A stretch of 35,360 nucleotides of DNA from Candidatus Paraburkholderia schumanniana (GCA_001189335.2 LFJH01000007.1:1-35360), one strand, 5' to 3'. Shown: positions 7,636-16,230, counted from the first letter of the stretch. Notes: a model not told the origin generated them from the sequence alone. Translations and numbers: made by a program.

Positions 7636-8592
7636 ATGAATACTTCTTCGACTTCGGCATCGGATGGCTTCCTGCTCGGCATCGACGGCGGTGGAAGCGG
7701 CACGCGCGTGATTCTCGCTGATGCGCAGGGGGGGCGAGCTTGCACGGGCGGACGGCGGTCCGTCGGGACTCGGGCTCGGCGTGGAGCGGGCCTGGCAATC
7801 GATCGACGACGCGTGCCGGCGCGCATATTCAAGGCGGCCGCGCTGCCGTTCGACTGGCGCGCGTGCTCGCTCGGCTGCGGGCTCGCGGCGTGAACAACGC
7901 GGACTGGCTCACGGCGTTTCTCGCGGCGGCGCCCGCCGCGCGTGCGCTCAGCGTCGAAAGCGACGCCTACACGACCGTCCTCGGCGCGCACGGCGGCGAA
8001 CCGCGCGTGATAGTGGCGCTGGGCACGGGCAGCATCGCGGCTGCGCTGGACGAACACGGTGTGTGCCGCATCTCGGGTGGCTACGGCTTTCCGAGCGGCG
8101 ACGAGGCGAGCGGCGCGTGGCTCGACCTGCGCGCGGTGGTGCATCTTCAGCGGGTGCTCGACGGCCGCGCACCGGAAGACGGCTGGTCGCGCGAGCTGCT
8201 CGCGCGTACGGGCGCGACGGATTGCGACAGTCTCGTGGTCTGGCTGTGCAACGCGAACCAGACTGCCTACGCAACGCTCGCACCCACCGTTTTCGAGTTT
8301 CGCGATCATCCGGAGGCGGCGCGCTTACTGAATCAGGCGGGGCTGGAAATCGTTCGGCTCGTTGCGGCGCTCGATCCGCCGGGCGCGTTGCCCGTCGCGC
8401 TGTGCGGCGGGCTTGCCTTACGAGCCGTACGTGCCCGCCGCGCTGCGCGAGCGCCTGCGGGCCCCGCGCGCGGATTCCGCCGCGGGTGCGCTCGAACTGG
8501 CGCGGCGCGATAAAATGGCGTGCCTCGCGGCAGCTCCATCCGCTCACTCAGCGCACCAAAAAGGCAGTCATGTACTCGGCCATCGCTACTGA
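7636..8592 (+). pseudogene. BadF/BadG/BcrA/BcrD-type ATPase (N-acetylglucosamine kinase-like), multiply frameshifted
   Basis: The start (MNTSSTSASDGFLLGIDGGGSGT) has the ASKHA phosphate-binding motif, and later pieces include SDAYTTVLGAHGG, VIVALGTGSIAAALDEHG, GGYGFPSGDEASGAWL and ALPVALCGG, all typical of BadF/BadG sugar kinases. These pieces lie in different frames. One base is added in a seven-G run at 7728-7734, and further shifts fall at about 7825-7828, 7886-7891 and 8412-8420, so at least four lesions are needed to restore the protein. The end is uncertain. The last conserved frame runs to 8592, overlapping the start of the next gene. The original gene probably phosphorylated an amino sugar. 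Confidence 0.8.
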
Positions 8593-9406
8593 TCTCGACG
8601 GGACGCTTCTGAACAGCGACCACCAGCTCGATCCCTTCACCGCCGAAACCGTCCGCACGCTGGCGGCGCGCGGCGTGCCCATCATCATCGCGACGGGGCG
8701 GCATTATTGCGACGTCGCCGGCATCCGCGACCTGCTCGGCGTCGACGCCTACCTGATCACCTCCAACGGCGCACGGATGCACACGCCAGGCGACGAGCGC
8801 ATCTATTTGCGCGACCTCGATCCCGCCGCCGTGCGACGCCTCGTGCAGCCGGATCTCGTGGGCGGCAGCCGCGTCATCGTCAATCTGTTCGCCGACGACG
8901 CGTGGCTCATCGACCGTCACGCGCCCGAACTGCTGGTCTTTCATCAGGATTCGGGCTTCAAGTACGAGGTGATGGATCTGCAAGAGCATGATGGACAGGA
9001 CATCGCGAAGATGCTGTACATCGGCGATCCCGCGGATCTGAAGGAAACCGCCGCGAACCTGGAACGCGAATTCGGCGACGCGCTCTACGTCACGTATTCG
9101 CTGCCCGATTGTCTCGAGGTGATGACGTCCGATGTGTCGAAGGGCCGCGCGCTGCGCTACGTGCTGGAGCGGCTCGACGTCGATCCGTCGCAGTGCGTCG
9201 CGTTCGGCGACAACATGAACGATATCGACCTGCTGGAAACCGCCGGCCATCCGTTCATGATGAACAACGCCAATCCCGATCTCATCAAGCGCCTGCCCAA
9301 TGTGCCGCGCGTCAGGAACAACTTCGAGGCGGGCGTCGCGCATCAGTTGCGCAAGCTGTTTGGCATTCGCGACGAACTCGCGTTGCCCGGGCAGATGCCC
9401 GACTGA
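8570..9406 (+). CDS. Cof-type HAD-IIB family phosphatase
   Basis: An intact protein of 278 residues. HAD motif I is DLDGT with nucleophile Asp8 and acid Asp10; motif II is in the ITSNGA segment; motif III is the Lys of DVSKG; motif IV is GDNMND, which binds magnesium. The cap lies between motifs II and III, as in the YidA/Cof subfamily, which dephosphorylates sugar phosphates and flavin or nucleotide phosphates. The exact substrate cannot be assigned. AAGG precedes the ATG at 8570. The gene follows the broken BadF-type kinase, and the two may once have formed an operon. Confidence 0.9.
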   Translation: MYSAIATDLDGTLLNSDHQLDPFTAETVRTLAARGVPIIIATGRHYCDVAGIRDLLGVDAYLITSNGARMHTPGDERIYLRDLDPAAVRRLVQPDLVGGSRVIVNLFADDAWLIDRHAPELLVFHQDSGFKYEVMDLQEHDGQDIAKMLYIGDPADLKETAANLEREFGDALYVTYSLPDCLEVMTSDVSKGRALRYVLERLDVDPSQCVAFGDNMNDIDLLETAGHPFMMNNANPDLIKRLPNVPRVRNNFEAGVAHQLRKLFGIRDELALPGQMPD

Positions 9407-9466
9407 GCGCCGCGTGTGGCGAGCCGCTCGTGTTGGTCCAGCGGCCCGTCATCGCGCGTCGCGGGC

Positions 9467-9763
9467 TCAGCCGCGATGGCTCCAGTTGTTGCCGTAGCCG
9501 CGGTGATCCCAGCCCGCGCGGTTCCAGCGGCCGTAATCGTGGCGGTAATCGTGGCCGTAGCCGCCATGCCAGCCTGGTTCTTCATGGCGATAATACGGTG
9601 CGCCATACGCGGGCACCGTCGGACGCACGCACACCGGCGCCGGCGCCACATAGGCGGGCGCGCCGATCGATACGCCTACGTGCAGATCGCTGTGAGCCTG
9701 AGCCGCTCCTACTGCACCGATCGCAAGGCCGGTCGCGACAAGCATATGGGTGATGCGCTTCAT
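9467..9763 (-). CDS. Small secreted His/Gly/Tyr-rich protein
   Basis: The product has 98 residues. A clear signal peptide (MKRITHMLVATGLAIGAVGA, cleavage expected after AQA near residue 23) is followed by a mature part rich in Pro, Tyr, His, Gly and Arg, with repeated HDYRHDYGR and WHGGYGH-like elements. The ATG at 9763 is preceded by a strong AAGGAG site; a longer frame upstream lacks one. The mature protein should be periplasmic or surface-exposed, and the histidines could bind metal, but that is only a suggestion. No domain is recognised. Confidence 0.8.
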   Translation of the reverse strand: MKRITHMLVATGLAIGAVGAAQAHSDLHVGVSIGAPAYVAPAPVCVRPTVPAYGAPYYRHEEPGWHGGYGHDYRHDYGRWNRAGWDHRGYGNNWSHRG

Positions 9764-10041
9764 CGTGTTTCTCCTTAAAGGCGACGTGTGTCGCATGAGC
9801 CCAATGTAAGGGCGCGCCGTCTTACACGCTTCGACGACTTGTTACCGCGTGCAAGGATCGCGTAAGGAGAAGTGGGCGGCGCGTCGGGCGGCGCGAGCCG
9901 CTGAGAGCCTTATCCGGCGGGCCTCAAGCGCTACGCTGGAGTTTGGTAAGACAAGGCGTCGCCGCGATTCATAAGCATGCTGTGTAAACCGGCATTACAT
10001 TTGTCGCGCAGCTTTAATCATTCGGATCGCGCGCGTGGCGC
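9764..10041. other. Intergenic upstream of the secreted protein
   Basis: This stretch separates the secreted protein gene from the aquaporin terminator. Its right part (about 9950-10020) is more AT-rich and may hold the leftward promoter of the secreted protein. No gene or convincing promoter pair is seen. Confidence 0.4.
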
Positions 10042-10078
10042 AAAAACGAGAACGGGCGCACTTGCGCCCGTTGTTCTC
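10042..10078 (-). terminator. Terminator after the aquaporin gene
   Basis: An inverted repeat (10048-10059 with 10064-10078, GC-rich core gggcgc/gcgccc) is followed on the minus strand by CGTTTTT. It lies 22 bases past the aquaporin stop and is a good Rho-independent terminator. Confidence 0.8.
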
Positions 10079-10100
10079 ATGACTTTCTACGCTTCGAAGC

Positions 10101-10803
10101 TTATTTCTGGCGCGTAATGCACGGATAAAGCAGACCGGCGATGATCGCACCGATGATCGGCGCAATCCAGAACAGCCACAACTGATCGAGCGCCCAGCCG
10201 CCGACGAAGAACGCCTGGCTCGTCGAGCGCGCCGGATTCACCGACGTGTTCGTGACCGGAATCGAGATCAGATGGATGAGGGTCAGGCACAGGCCGATGG
10301 CGAGCGGCGCGAAGCCCTTCGGGGCGCGGTCGTCGGTGGCGCCGAGAATCACGAACAGGAAGAAAAAGGTCATTGCGACTTCGCAGATGAGCGCGGAGAC
10401 CATCGAGAACCCGCTCGGCGAGTGTTCGCCGAAGCCGTTTGCGGCGAAGCCGCTCGAAGCGAAATCGAAGTGCGGATTGCCCGTGGCGATCAGATCAGGT
10501 AGATGATCCATGCGCCGAGCGTCGCGCCGACAACCTGCGCGGCGATGTACGGCAAGAGGTCACGCACCGGAAAGCGGCCCGCCGTCGCGGACCGATGCTC
10601 ACGGCCGGGTTCAGATGACAGCCGGAAATGTGGCCGATGGCGTAGGCCATCGTCAGGACGATCAGACCGAACGCCAGCGAGACGCCGGCGAAACCGATGC
10701 CCAGCGCAGGAAAAGCCGCGGCGAGCACGGCGCTTCCGCAGCCGCCCAGCACAAGCCAGAAAGTACCGAAAATTTCAGCGCCGAGACGCTTCGACAAATG
10801 CAT
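10101..10803 (-). pseudogene. aqpZ: Aquaporin Z, broken by two lesions
   Basis: Both halves of the water-channel fold are recognisable: [20 protein letters not shown] and the first NPA box in HLNPAVS, then the second NPA box in NTSVNPARS with the selectivity-filter Arg, and a last helix ending at ITRQK. They are in different frames. The first shift is at about 10588-10594, just after NPAVSIG. The second is a perfect 5-bp tandem duplication (ATCAG twice, 10489-10498) that changes YLIATGN to a stop. Rejoined, the protein has about 233 residues, near the usual 231. The duplication is a slippage-type mutation and is hard to explain as a base-calling error. Own terminator downstream. Confidence 0.88.
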
Positions 10804-10997
10804 GATTCCGCCTTCGTGAAAAGAATGAAAAGCCGTTGATTTGAAACAAGAAAGCCTGAACCGCGCTTGCGGAGCGCAGTTTAAGCGCGACCTCTTTTGC
10901 CAACTGTCAAAAATGGTCGATCGGCGGTCGATTCACGGAAGCGGGCGGGATCTTCGGACTGATCCTTATCGGAGAAGGGCGGCGGGGCGGATGGACG

Positions 10998-11022
10998 AAA
11001 AAAACCGCCCGGATTCGGGCGG
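10998..11022 (-). terminator. Terminator after the glycosyltransferase gene
   Basis: A perfect 7-bp stem (ccgcccg, 11005-11011, with 11016-11022) and a four-base loop are followed on the minus strand by a T7 run. It lies 30 bases past the glycosyltransferase stop. Confidence 0.85.
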
Positions 11023-11051
11023 CTTCCCATGAAGGCGTCGGGCGGCGGCGC

Positions 11052-12116
11052 TCAGCCCACCGCCACCTGGCGGAGCACCGGGCGCTTCGCGGCCTGGAGC
11101 AGCGAGGCATAGCTCTCGACGTAGTTCCGCGCCATCGTCTTCGAGCTGAAGCGGCGCTCGAACTGCGCACGGATTTCCGTGCGAGAGAGTTCGTCCAGAC
11201 GCTGCAGTGCGCCTACGGCACCCGGCACGTCCTCGCAGATGAAGCCCGTCACGCCGTGATCGATGACTTCCGGCACCGAGCCGCGGTTGAACGCGATCAC
11301 CGGCGTGCCGCAGGCCATTGCCTCGATCATCACCAGGCCGAACGGCTCGTTCCAGTCGATCGGGAAGAGCAGTGCCTTGGCGCCCGAGAGGAATTCCGGC
11401 TTCTGCGCCTCGTTGATCTCGCCGATGAACTCGACATGCGTCTGCGACAGCAGCGGCTCGATCGTCGACTTGAAGTATTCCTGGTCGACCTTGTCCACCT
11501 TGGCGGCGATCTTCAGCGGCAGGCCGCTCTGTGCCGCGATCTCGATGGCCAGATCGGCGCGCTTTTCCGGGCAGATGCGACCCAGGAACGCGAGATATTC
11601 CGGCTTCTTGTGCGGCTGCGGCGTAAGCAGCCGGTCCGGCAGACCGTGATAGACCGTGTTCAGCCAGTTCGCCTGCGGCAGCGGTCCGCGCTGGTTGTCC
11701 GAGATCGAAATCACGTTCGCCTTCATGAACGTGTTGAAGATCGGCTGTAGCTCGGGCAGGTCGAGACGGCCGTGGAGCGTCGTCACGAACGGCGTGTCCA
11801 TCTGCGTGAAGAGCGGAAACGGTATGTAGTCGAGGTGAAAGTGCAGCACGTCGAACTCGTGGGCGCGCTGTCGGACGGTTTCGAGCAGCAGCATGTGCGG
11901 CGCGACCGCGTCGCGGACAGTCGGATCGAGCCGCAATGCGCGCGGCCATACCGCTTCGAGCTTCGCCTTGGTTTGCGAATCGCCGCTGGCGAACAAGGTG
12001 ACATCGTGCCCGAGGTCGACGAGCGCGTCGGTCAGATACGACACCACCCGCTCAGTGCCGCCGTAGAACTTCGGAGGAACTGCTTCGTGCAACGGTGCAA
12101 TTTGTGCGATTCGCAT
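11052..12116 (-). CDS. GT4-family glycosyltransferase
   Basis: An intact protein of 354 residues. The N-terminus MRIAQIAPLHEAVPPKFYGG with TERVVSYLTDALVDLGHDV is the acceptor domain of group 1 (GT4, GT-B fold) transferases. The C-terminal donor domain has GRICPEKRADLAIE and the EPFGLVMIEAMACGTPVIAF region, containing the E-x7-E motif. The start follows an AGGAGAG site. It transfers a sugar from a nucleotide donor to an unknown acceptor in the cytoplasm. Its position divergent from flhDC is compatible with a role in cell-surface glycan or flagellin glycosylation, but that is guesswork from context. It is intact next to a decayed motility cluster, which argues for a job outside motility. Confidence 0.9.
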   Translation of the reverse strand: MRIAQIAPLHEAVPPKFYGGTERVVSYLTDALVDLGHDVTLFASGDSQTKAKLEAVWPRALRLDPTVRDAVAPHMLLLETVRQRAHEFDVLHFHLDYIPFPLFTQMDTPFVTTLHGRLDLPELQPIFNTFMKANVISISDNQRGPLPQANWLNTVYHGLPDRLLTPQPHKKPEYLAFLGRICPEKRADLAIEIAAQSGLPLKIAAKVDKVDQEYFKSTIEPLLSQTHVEFIGEINEAQKPEFLSGAKALLFPIDWNEPFGLVMIEAMACGTPVIAFNRGSVPEVIDHGVTGFICEDVPGAVGALQRLDELSRTEIRAQFERRFSSKTMARNYVESYASLLQAAKRPVLRQVAVG

Positions 12117-12820
12117 AACGTGACTCTCCTATGTCGATCCAGAATTGGCGCTTTAGCGCCTTACTCTGGTCTCATGCTTGTCAAGGCGATGTTGGCATTG
12201 CAGTCACGCTCTGGTCGAGCGCTCGATACATGCCATTCGGGCGGGCCACGCGGGTAAGACGCCGCCCGAGATAGGTCCGGAGATGAAAAACATCGCGACC
12301 GGGTTATCCCTTAAGTTCATTATCGGGATCGGGAGCGGCATTTCACGTCATTTTTCAATCGCTTATCGTTGTTACAGCGCGAAACAAGTGCTGTTACGAA
12401 GTCAGAAATTGCATCGATACGGGCGATAGACGAATGTGGTGCCTCGGGAAGGCCGCAGTGCACTTTGTGAATAGCACGGAACGTTCCCGGTCCGCGGAGG
12501 CCCCTGTATGTGCGACGCGGCGCGCCGCCCGGAGAAATCCTCCCCTCGCCCATTAAACCTGATGAATGGCGGCCGATAACCCGGGTTTCAGTTCGGCAAT
12601 CGTGACGCCACGCTTTGTAAGAAATATTCCTACGCGAATCTTCGCGAAAATCCGGCGCAGCGTCGGAAGCTTTGTCCGACAGGCGCGGCCACGGGCATCG
12701 GCGACAATCGAAATCGACACCAAGACAACAAGCGCGGGGCCGGTTTCGCCATGTCTGTCGAGAAGCCGAGCAAACGTTCCCCGCCGGGCCTGACCAGCCA
12801 TGTATCGATTCGGGAAAAAG
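12117..12820. promoter_or_regulatory. Long flhDC upstream region
   Basis: About 700 bases separate the glycosyltransferase gene from flhD and hold no supported gene. The length fits a complex regulatory region for a flagellar master operon. Seen in it: the ribosome site of the glycosyltransferase at its left end; an AT-richer part around 12330-12430; a perfect FliA -10 octamer at 12572-12579; and several short inverted repeats, such as the one around 12634-12650 (cgcgaa...ttcgcg). No unambiguous sigma-70 promoter is called. Confidence 0.5.
12554..12579 (+). promoter_or_regulatory. Possible sigma-28 promoter upstream of flhD
   Basis: GCCGATAA (12572-12579) matches the FliA -10 box exactly. 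The upstream element is weak: TAAACCTG at 12554-12561 with a 10-base spacer. It lies about 240 bases before flhD and could give feedback of FliA on flhDC, or be chance. Confidence 0.3.
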
Positions 12821-13144
12821 ATGACGACCATTAATACGAGTACGCTCGCGGAAATCCGCGAGGTCAATCTGTCGTACTTGCTCCTCGCTCAGCGGCTTCT
12901 GCAGGAAGACCGCGTTTCGGCGATGTACCGCCTGGACCTCTCCGAGTAGGTCGCGCAGGTGCTGTCCTCGCTCACGCTCGCGCAGGTGGTGAAGGTGGCG
13001 ACGTCGAGCCATCTGCTGTGCCGCTTCCGTTTCGACGACCATACGATCCTTTCCTCGCTCGCCGACAAGGACAAGAGCGCGGCGCTCACGCAGGCGCATG
13101 CGGCGATCCTGCTGGCGGACAGTCCCGTCGCGCAGATCGGCTGA
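12821..13144 (+). pseudogene. flhD: Flagellar master regulator subunit FlhD, nonsense mutation
   Basis: The reading frame of 107 codons matches FlhD along its whole length: [20 protein letters not shown] at the start, LTLAQVVKVATSSHLLCRFR in the middle and AHAAILLADSPVAQIG at the end. Codon 43 is TAG (12947-12949), where the family normally has a Gln, consistent with a single C-to-T change of CAG. The frame is otherwise undisturbed. FlhD forms the FlhD4C2 complex that switches on the flagellar class II genes. The 42-residue product lacks most of the dimer core. Internal restart at the GTG of 12959 is conceivable but would give only the C-terminal part. The gene lies 22 bases before flhC. Confidence 0.92.
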
Positions 13145-13166
13145 CCGGCAGGACCGAGAGAGGCAG

Positions 13167-13738
13167 ATGGCGACCAAGAGCGTGGTGGCGGAAGTCCGCG
13201 AGATCACTCTGGCGATCGAGCTGATCGAGCTGGGCGCGCGCCTGAAGCTGCTCGAAGCCGAGACGAGCCTGTCGCGCGACCGGCTCATCAAGCTCTACAA
13301 GGAACTGAAGGGCGCCTCGCCGCCCAAGGGCATGCTGCCGTTCTCGACCGACTGGTTCGTGACCTGGCAGCCGAACATCCATTCGTCGCTGTTTCACGGC
13401 ATCTACCGGTTCATCCGCGCACACGGCAGCGCCGACGACGCCCAAGCAAGATTCAGGCCATCGTCAGGAGCTACCGGCTGTATCTGGAGCATGCCGCGCT
13501 GTATGGCGAGGAGCCCGTGCTCTCTCTCACCCGCGCCTGGACGCTCGTACGCTATTTCGAGTCCGGCATGCTTCAGACCAATATCTGCAGGCGCTGCGGC
13601 GGACGCTTCGTCGCACATGCCTACGACCTGCGCGCGGGCTACGTCTGCGGCCTGTGCCAGCCGCCCTCGCGCGCCGGCAAGACCCGCAAGTCGGTCGCAC
13701 GGCCCGCCGCGGAGGGCGCCGCGCGTATCGCGGCCTGA
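13167..13738 (+). pseudogene. flhC: Flagellar master regulator subunit FlhC, frameshifted
   Basis: The N-terminal frame runs from MATKSVVAEVREITLAIELI to FIRAHGSADDA. One base is missing at about 13432-13445, and the neighbouring frame gives KIQAIVRSYRLYLEHAALYG and the C-terminal zinc-binding region with ICRRCGG and YVCGLC, where the four cysteines are intact. Rejoined length is about 190 residues, normal for FlhC. FlhC is the DNA-contacting partner of FlhD, and the zinc cluster is needed for binding. As read, the product loses it. With flhD also broken, class II flagellar genes probably cannot be activated. Confidence 0.9.
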
Positions 13739-13806
13739 CGCCGCGCCTGCCCGCAATCTTGCTGCGGCGCGCGGTTTACCGTTTGCCCTCCGCGCGGAAT
13801 TGCCCC

Positions 13807-13833
13807 CAAAGTTTTCCCGTCGAGTGCCGTTAA
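13807..13833 (+). promoter_or_regulatory. Sigma-28 (FliA) promoter of the motA-che operon
   Basis: CAAAGTTT (13807-13814), an 11-base spacer and GCCGTTAA (13826-13833) match the FliA consensus at 7 of 8 positions in each box with exact spacing, 70 bases before motA. The other bases between flhC and motA (13739-13902) hold no gene. Confidence 0.75.
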
Positions 13834-13902
13834 CGGACATCACTGTGCCGCCATAACCGCGCACTCAACGGCGGTCTCGCCGTATCAAGAGAGGACTCGA
13901 CT

Positions 13903-14762
13903 GTGCTGATTTTCGTTGGATCGCTCGTGACATTGCTGTCCGTCTTCGGCGATTATGCGCTCGAAGGGGACACCTTGGCGCGCTCCTGCAACCCATCGAG
14001 GTTCTGATGATCGCGGGCGCGGACGTCGGAGCGTTCATCCTCGACAACAAAGTCAAGACCATCAAGGCAACCATCCAGGTCATCCCGACGCTCTTCAAGG
14101 GCGCCAAGTACGACAAGAGCATGTACATGGAGCTGATGGGCCTGCTCTATGTCCTGCTCGCGAAGGCGCGCAAGGAAGGCACGCTCGCGCTCGAAGCGGA
14201 TATCGAGGATCCAGAGAAGAGCCCGGTCTTCAGCCAGTATCCGAAGATCCTGGCGGACCATCACATCGTCGAATTCCTGACGGACTATCTGCGCCTCATG
14301 GTCAGCGGCAACATGAACGCGTTCGAGATCGAAAGCCTGATGGAGAGGAGATCGAGACGCATCACGTCGAGGGCGAAGCGCCCGCGCACGCGCTGACCAA
14401 GGTCGGCGACGCGATGCCCGCCTTCGGCATCGTCGCGGCCGTGATGGGCGTCGTGCACACGATGGCCTCCGCCGATCAGCCCACCCGCGGTCCTGGGCGA
14501 GATGATCGCGCAGGCGCTCGTCGGCACCTTCCTCGGCATTCTGCTTTCGTACGGCTTCATCGGGCCGCTCGCGAATGTCGCGGAGCAGCGCGTTGGCGAG
14601 CAGACCAAGATGTTCCAGTGCATCAAGGTGACGATCCTCGCGAGCCTCAACGGATACGCGCCCGCGATCGCGGTGGAGTTCGGCCGCAAGGTGCTGTTCT
14701 CGACGGAGCGCCCGTCGTTCTCCGAGCTGGAAGAGCACGTGCGCCGGGTCAAGTCGAAGTGA
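13903..14762 (+). pseudogene. motA: Flagellar stator protein MotA, three frameshifts
   Basis: MotA is the proton-channel subunit of the flagellar stator. A GTG start after AGAGAGGAC gives VLIFVGSLVTLLSVFGDYAL. One base is lost in the G-run at 13966-13969, after which the correct frame gives IEVLMIAGADVGAFILDNK and ILADHHIVEFLTDYLRLMVS. Another base is lost at about 14341-14350, after ESLM. One base is gained at about 14478-14486, in ADQP-PAVLGEM. The last part (LLSYGFIGPLANVAEQR and the C-terminal tail ending RRVKSK) contains the fourth membrane helix. All expected segments are present once frames are joined, so the gene is full length but dead. Confidence 0.92.
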
Positions 14763-14802
14763 CGGACGGCTTCATGACCTTTCCACCGACCGAGACACGG
14801 CG

Positions 14803-16230
14803 ATGAGCAACGGCAGCGATCGTCCCATTTTCATCAAACGCGTCGTCGCGGGCCGCAAGGGGCATCACGGCGGCGCGTGGAAGCTCGCCTACGCCGACTT
14901 CATGACCGCGATGATGGCGTTCTTCCTGCTGATGTGGCTGCTTTCGTCGACTTCGCCGGTGCAGCGGCGCGGCATCGCGGAGTATTTCCAGATACCGCTC
15001 AAGGCCGCGATGATCGGCGACAAGAGCGTCGGCGTGGGCAACAGCATCATCACCGGCGGCGGGCGTGACATCTCCAGCAACGAGGCGGGCGCCGCGCGCA
15101 GGACTCAGGGCGTCTCGCAACTCGCGGAGCGTGCCTCGTCGCAGAACGACGACGAGCTGCTCAAGGCCGCGCAGGGCGAGCTCGAACGCCGCGAGCAGGT
15201 GTGCCTGCACGATCTTCAGGCAAAGCTCATGGCGGCGATCGAGGCCAACCCGACGCTGCGCCAGTTCAGGCAGCAGATCCGCATCGAGTCGACGCAGCAG
15301 GGCTTGCGCATCGAGATCGTCGATACACAGAAGCGGCCGATGTTCGCGCTCTCCAGCGACAGCGTGCAGCCCTACATGCGCGACATCCTGCGCGAGATCG
15401 GCCGGAGCCTGAACGACGTGCCCAATCGCATCGTCGTGCAGGGACACACCGACGCCGTGCAGTACGCAGGCGGCAAGAAGGGCTACAGCAACTGGGAGCT
15501 CTCGGCGGACCGCGCGAACGCATCGCGGCGCGAACTGGTGGCGGGCGGCATGGACGAGGCGAAGGTGATGCGCGTGCTCGGTCTCGCGTCCACGCAGAAC
15601 CTGAACAGGAACGACCCGCTCGATCCGGAGAACCGGGGCATCAGCGTCATCGTGCTGAACCGGAAGACCGAATTGTCGATGCAGCGCGGCGACGGCGGCC
15701 CGAGCGCCACGCTCGACAACGGCACGAATGAAGGCGGCGGCGCATCGAGCGGATCACTGAACGAATCGCTGAGCGGCGCACTGAGCGGATCATCCGAAAA
15801 AACAGCCTCAAGACTCGGCACGTTTCGACCGTCATCACGGCAAGAGACAAACATGATCAAGCACATTCTGGCAATCGACGATTCGGCCGCGATGTGGCAA
15901 ATCATCTCGGCAACGCTGGCGACGGCGGGCTACGAAGTGACCGTCGCCTCCGATGGCGACGAAGGCCTGGAATGGGCGCTCGCCGAGCGCTTCGATCTCG
16001 TTCTGACCAGTCAGCACATGCCGGGCAGGAGCGGGCTCGATCTGATCGTGGCACTGCGCGCGAACCACGCCTACCGGGCGACGCCGATCCTGGTCCTCAC
16101 GACAGAAGACGGCGAGCCGTTCAAGGAGGCGGCGCGCTCGGCGGGCGCGACGGGCTGGATCGAGAAGCCGCTCGATCCGGACCTGCTGACCGAGCTGGTC
16201 GCCGCGCTCTCGGAAGATACGCAGCACTGA
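14803..16230 (+). CDS. motB: MotB fused to a CheY-like receiver (stop codon lost)
   Basis: Residues 1 to about 330 are the stator anchor MotB: KGHHGGAWKLAYADFMTAMM with the proton-accepting Asp33 at the start of one membrane helix (AFFLLMWLL), then a linker and the OmpA-like peptidoglycan-binding domain (VVQGHTDAVQY, NWELSADRANASRREL). The frame has no stop afterwards. It runs through a Ser/Gly-rich stretch and directly into the next gene's MIKHILAIDDS, making one frame of 475 codons. In relatives these are two genes. No stop is left in this frame between about 15700 and 15853, so the original MotB stop has been lost by substitution or indel. Whether the fusion is made or functional is unknown. 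MotA, its partner, is broken. Confidence 0.85.
   Translation: MSNGSDRPIFIKRVVAGRKGHHGGAWKLAYADFMTAMMAFFLLMWLLSSTSPVQRRGIAEYFQIPLKAAMIGDKSVGVGNSIITGGGRDISSNEAGAARRTQGVSQLAERASSQNDDELLKAAQGELERREQVCLHDLQAKLMAAIEANPTLRQFRQQIRIESTQQGLRIEIVDTQKRPMFALSSDSVQPYMRDILREIGRSLNDVPNRIVVQGHTDAVQYAGGKKGYSNWELSADRANASRRELVAGGMDEAKVMRVLGLASTQNLNRNDPLDPENRGISVIVLNRKTELSMQRGDGGPSATLDNGTNEGGGASSGSLNESLSGALSGSSEKTASRLGTFRPSSRQETNMIKHILAIDDSAAMWQIISATLATAGYEVTVASDGDEGLEWALAERFDLVLTSQHMPGRSGLDLIVALRANHAYRATPILVLTTEDGEPFKEAARSAGATGWIEKPLDPDLLTELVAALSEDTQH
15853..16230 (+). CDS. CheY-like response regulator without its phosphoacceptor Asp
   Basis: This is the receiver domain that should stand alone between motB and cheA: 125 residues starting MIKHILAIDDSAAMWQII, with the acidic pair Asp9-Asp10 and the Lys of WIEKPLDP. 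Position 53, normally the phosphorylated Asp in a LTDQNMPG context, reads LTSQHMPG here: codon AGT at 16009-16011 gives Ser. The fold is kept but phosphorylation by CheA should be impossible. It can be translated from its own ATG at 15853, although no good ribosome site precedes it, or as the C-terminal part of the MotB fusion. It is probably on its way to being a pseudogene. Confidence 0.75.
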   Translation: MIKHILAIDDSAAMWQIISATLATAGYEVTVASDGDEGLEWALAERFDLVLTSQHMPGRSGLDLIVALRANHAYRATPILVLTTEDGEPFKEAARSAGATGWIEKPLDPDLLTELVAALSEDTQH

